Shown piece after piece: positions 4,976-6,761 of a DNA stretch of 6,761 bases. The first letter of the stretch is position 1, and each line of letters starts with the position of its first letter. Made by a program: the position numbers and the translations under genes. The stretch comes from JBGPBY01 sp041481485 (GTDB lineage Bacteria; Acidobacteriota; Terriglobia; 20CM-2-55-15), in the NCBI GenBank assembly GCA_041481485.1, contig JBGPBY010000409.1, positions 1 to 6,761 on the forward strand, read 5' to 3'. Under the pieces are notes generated by a model. It searched no databases. It was not told the DNA's origin and worked only from the letters and a program-made list of their open reading frames with translations.

Positions 4976-5998
4976 TCAGGGTTCTTCGTAATAGACGCCG
5001 CGGAGGCAATCTTCCGGATCCGGATAAGGATCCGTTTCGGCAATGGCGATGGCCTCATCGATTTCCGCGTTGATTTTCGCCTGCATTTCGGCGATACCGG
5101 CGTCTGTGAAAATGTTTTGGTGAACGAGAGAGCGTTCGAGTCTGCGGATGGGATCGCGCTGCTCCCAGTATTCGAAAAGCTCCTGAGGGACGTATCCGGC
5201 GTCATCGTGTGCCGAATGTCCGGTCATGCGAAAGGTCTTGCATTCGATCAGCGTGGGTCCATTGCCGCTTCTTGCGTATTCAATCGCGCGGCGGGCGGCG
5301 TCCCAAACGGCAAGAACATCGTTGCCATCCACGATCTCTCCGGGAATTCCGTAAGCAGAGGCACGATCCGCGACATTTTCAACGGCCATCTGGCGTTCCA
5401 GCGGCGTGGAGTACGCATACTGATTGTTGTTGCAGATATAGACGACCGGACACTTCATGACCGCAGCCATGTTGACGCCTTCATGCCAGTCCCCGCGGCT
5501 GGTCGCGCCGTCTCCGAAAGCGCATACCACCACGCGATCCTGTCCCCGCATTTTGAAGGACAGGCCGATCCCTGCGGCTACCGGCACGTTGTCCCCGAGC
5601 ATGCTGATAAACGCGATCAGGTTATGCTCGAGACTGCCCATGTGCATGTTGGAATCCTTGCCCTGAGTCGCGCCGGTTTTCTTTCCCATGTACTGGGCCA
5701 GGATGGTTCGAAGCGACATGCCCCGAATCAGAAATGCGCCCATGTCCCGGTGTGACGGACAAACGACATCATCCGCCCGCAAATCAATGCAGCTCCCCAC
5801 GGCAATGGCTTCCTGGCCGCGGCCCACATAAACGCCGCCAAGAATCTTTCCCTGCCGATAAAGCTTCCGTTCAATCCGGTTCTCCAGCTCGCGGACCGAT
5901 TTCATGTAATAAAGGATTTTGAGCTGCGTCTCTTCAGGAGGGACTGCCGGGCGCTGGCCCGCGGCGAATGTGTGCCGATCAACGGTTTTCGCGTTCAT
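4976..5998 (-). CDS. 2-oxoacid dehydrogenase E1 component, alpha subunit (Bkd/Pdh-like)
   Basis: A 340-residue alpha subunit of the thiamine-diphosphate E1 enzyme. The cofactor-phosphate/Mg motif begins at GDG (162-164, in FGDGATSRGDWHEG) and ends at CNNN (189-192). Upstream are GGVYVGRGQEAIAVG (54-68), SHRD (82-85) and the GKDSNMHMG loop (113-121). The lid loop MTGHSAHDDAGYV (258-270) corresponds to the loop that carries kinase-phosphorylated serines in mitochondrial E1-alpha; S262 is nearby, but bacteria generally lack that control. Such loops with HDD are frequent in bacterial branched-chain-type enzymes, which supports a Bkd-like call without settling the substrate. ATG 5998 is preceded directly by an in-frame TAG, so no longer start exists; the first 20 residues are not conserved-looking and no strong Shine-Dalgarno is seen. 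First gene of the operon, downstream of the promoter at 6033-6061. Confidence 0.94.
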   Translation of the reverse strand: MNAKTVDRHTFAAGQRPAVPPEETQLKILYYMKSVRELENRIERKLYRQGKILGGVYVGRGQEAIAVGSCIDLRADDVVCPSHRDMGAFLIRGMSLRTILAQYMGKKTGATQGKDSNMHMGSLEHNLIAFISMLGDNVPVAAGIGLSFKMRGQDRVVVCAFGDGATSRGDWHEGVNMAAVMKCPVVYICNNNQYAYSTPLERQMAVENVADRASAYGIPGEIVDGNDVLAVWDAARRAIEYARSGNGPTLIECKTFRMTGHSAHDDAGYVPQELFEYWEQRDPIRRLERSLVHQNIFTDAGIAEMQAKINAEIDEAIAIAETDPYPDPEDCLRGVYYEEP

Positions 5999-6032
5999 CT
6001 AATGATCTTTTTGGACAAAAGCGTAAAGAAGG

Positions 6033-6061
6033 ACATTAGCGCAAAGGGAGGACTGATTCAA
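6033..6061 (-). promoter_or_regulatory. Predicted sigma70-type promoter of the E1-alpha/E1-beta/E2/cysE operon
   Basis: On the minus strand, TTGAAT (6061-6056) and TAATGT (6038-6033) are separated by exactly 17 bp and lie 35 bp ahead of the E1-alpha ATG. The expected start is near 6026, giving a short leader of under 30 bases. Position and spacing fit well; no operator is obvious. Confidence 0.55.
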
Positions 6062-6067
6062 GATTAG

Positions 6068-6084
6068 AACCGGATTCGCCGGTT
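6068..6084 (-). terminator. Weak hairpin after the LURP-one gene
   Basis: AACCGG and CCGGTT form a 6-bp stem around a 5-base loop, 7 bp beyond the TAA of the LURP-one gene. It is followed by only a scattered T-rich sequence (TCTAATCTT). It may attenuate read-through into the operon but is not a strong terminator. Confidence 0.3.
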
Positions 6085-6090
6085 TCGCCA

Positions 6091-6582
6091 TTAGCGGCGG
6101 CTGCCGTCGGGATGACAGGCCATATCGATGACAACGGTGCTCGCCAGGATAAGGACGGCGTCTTCACCCTCGGCGATGTCGACGCCATATGAATCTGTAA
6201 ACGCGAACCATTGCTTGGAGACAGCCGCGACGGTGCGGCCGCCGCGTTCAAATTGGTATTCGTGATCAAGCAGATTGCCTTTCGCACTCAGGTCGTCCGG
6301 ACCGGGGACGTCGACGATGAAAGAACAGCTGAAGAAAGTAAAAAGTTCCTTCTTGACGACAGCGGCCAGCGCTCCCTGCCGGTAAATTTCATAAGTTGGT
6401 CCAAAGGCGAGCAGCTTTTGTTTGATGTAGGCGAGCTCGTTTCCCGACATGTCCTGAAACGACAGCTGATTGCCGAGACTGAATGCTTTGCCGTCCACGA
6501 AGTATGCGGGGACGCCATCCTGATCGGTGATCGTGAAATCGTCGCCCCAGGAAAAGAGCTTCTGCTTCATCTGGTATTGCAT
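6091..6582 (-). CDS. LURP-one-related (YxjI-like, Tubby C-terminal fold) protein
   Basis: A 163-residue protein of the LURP-one-related / YxjI family, whose fold resembles the Tubby/phospholipid-scramblase C-terminal beta-barrel. No enzymatic function is established for bacterial members. Family features are the opening MKQKLFSWGDDFTI (4-18 region), then DGVPAYFVDGKAFSLGNQLSFQD in the 22-44 region and GNELAYIKQKL (47-57). Later come GPTYEIYR (61-68), YGVDIAEGEDAVLILA (132-147) and the terminal hydrophobic helix that fills the barrel. The repeating short strands punctuated by charged turns are visible throughout. ATG 6582 puts the conserved KQKLFS at residues 5-10, as in homologues; ATG 6591 (adding MLA) and ATG 6570 are alternatives and none has a Shine-Dalgarno. 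The longer open frame back to 6669 runs through repeat sequence and is not credible. It lies 92 bp before the E1-alpha gene and is probably a separate unit. Confidence 0.88.
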   Translation of the reverse strand: MQYQMKQKLFSWGDDFTITDQDGVPAYFVDGKAFSLGNQLSFQDMSGNELAYIKQKLLAFGPTYEIYRQGALAAVVKKELFTFFSCSFIVDVPGPDDLSAKGNLLDHEYQFERGGRTVAAVSKQWFAFTDSYGVDIAEGEDAVLILASTVVIDMACHPDGSRR

Positions 6583-6615
6583 GGCAAGCATGTTACACCG
6601 GTTCGGCGACTGTAG

Positions 6616-6671
6616 GCGCGGTCTATGACCGCGCACATTTTCGCAGGTTTGGAAATCGCGGGCGGTCATAG
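6616..6671. repeat. Palindromic repeat pair upstream of the LURP-one gene
   Basis: GCGCGGTC (6616-6623) and GACCGCGC (6627-6634) make a perfect 8-bp stem around TAT. Part of the same unit, CTATGACCGC (6623-6632), recurs inverted as GCGGTCATAG at 6662-6671. It lies in the 5' region of the LURP-one gene, so it could affect expression. It resembles dispersed intergenic repeats, but copy number cannot be judged from this window. Confidence 0.65.
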
Positions 6672-6714
6672 CAAGGTGCGAATGAATTGCAGGTGAAGGG
6701 GTTTATCAAGAAAT

Positions 6715-6761
6715 CCCTCTCCCAACGGGAGAGGGGGCCGCGCAGCGGCCGGTGAGGGGTA
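6715..6761. repeat. REP-like double-hairpin repeat, possibly continuing past the right edge
   Basis: CCCTCTCCC (6715-6723) pairs with GGGAGAGGG (6727-6735) around AAC. A second stem follows at once, GGCCGC (6736-6741) with GCGGCC (6745-6750) around GCA, and then GGTGAGGGG. This is the familiar CTCTCCC/GGGAGAGG...GGTGAGGG pattern of dispersed bacterial palindromes. Read on the minus strand the first stem is followed by ATTTCTT, so it could also stop transcripts arriving from the right. The second hairpin core differs by one loop base from 409-421. Confidence 0.7.

Noticed and set aside
6583..6669. N-terminal extension of the LURP-one protein to an ATG at 6669
   Set aside because: The extension is translated from the palindromic repeat at 6616-6671 and is not family-like; homologues begin just before KQKLFS.

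Overview
The window looks like chromosomal housekeeping DNA from a fairly GC-rich free-living bacterium. Gene content (split-subunit 2-oxoacid dehydrogenase, EpsC-type serine acetyltransferase, LURP-one protein, secreted M28 peptidase, DUF1992 protein) together with short GC-rich palindromic intergenic repeats is most reminiscent of Acidobacteriota. That assignment is a tentative impression from memory, not a proven placement.

Layout from left to right: (1) the 3' end of thiC on the plus strand (1-261), containing the C-terminal radical-SAM cysteine motif. (2) A gene-free stretch, 262-498, almost filled by a composite inverted repeat (274-501). All of its nested hairpins are symmetric about one centre near 387.5, and its right tip supplies the stop codon of the next gene. 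(3) A small DUF1992 gene on the minus strand (499-816). (4) A divergent 84-bp promoter region (817-900). (5) A secreted M28-family zinc peptidase on the plus strand (901-1821). (6) A tight minus-strand operon, in transcription order E1-alpha (5998-4976), E1-beta (4966-3992), E2 (3980-2727) and serine O-acetyltransferase (2711-1818), with gaps of only 9, 11 and 15 bp. (7) A LURP-one/YxjI-like gene on the minus strand (6582-6091), 92 bp upstream of the operon. (8) A repeat-rich stretch to the right edge, holding a tRNA-free palindrome pair (6616-6671) and a REP-like double hairpin (6715-6750) that may run off the window.

Functionally, E1-alpha/E1-beta/E2 form the core of a 2-oxoacid dehydrogenase complex, most like the branched-chain (Bkd) type. 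It oxidatively decarboxylates a 2-oxoacid with thiamine diphosphate and passes the acyl group through lipoyl-lysine to CoA. No E3 (lipoamide dehydrogenase) is present, so it must come from elsewhere. The operon's last gene uses acetyl-CoA and serine to make O-acetylserine for cysteine synthesis. A good sigma70-like promoter (TTGAAT, 17 bp, TAATGT) lies just before E1-alpha. The peptidase gene and the acetyltransferase gene converge and overlap by 4 bp, sharing stop-codon bases.

I see no CRISPR array, transposase, phage gene, tRNA or rRNA. The genes are ordinary; the most unusual structure is the nested, exactly centred inverted repeat between thiC and the DUF1992 gene.
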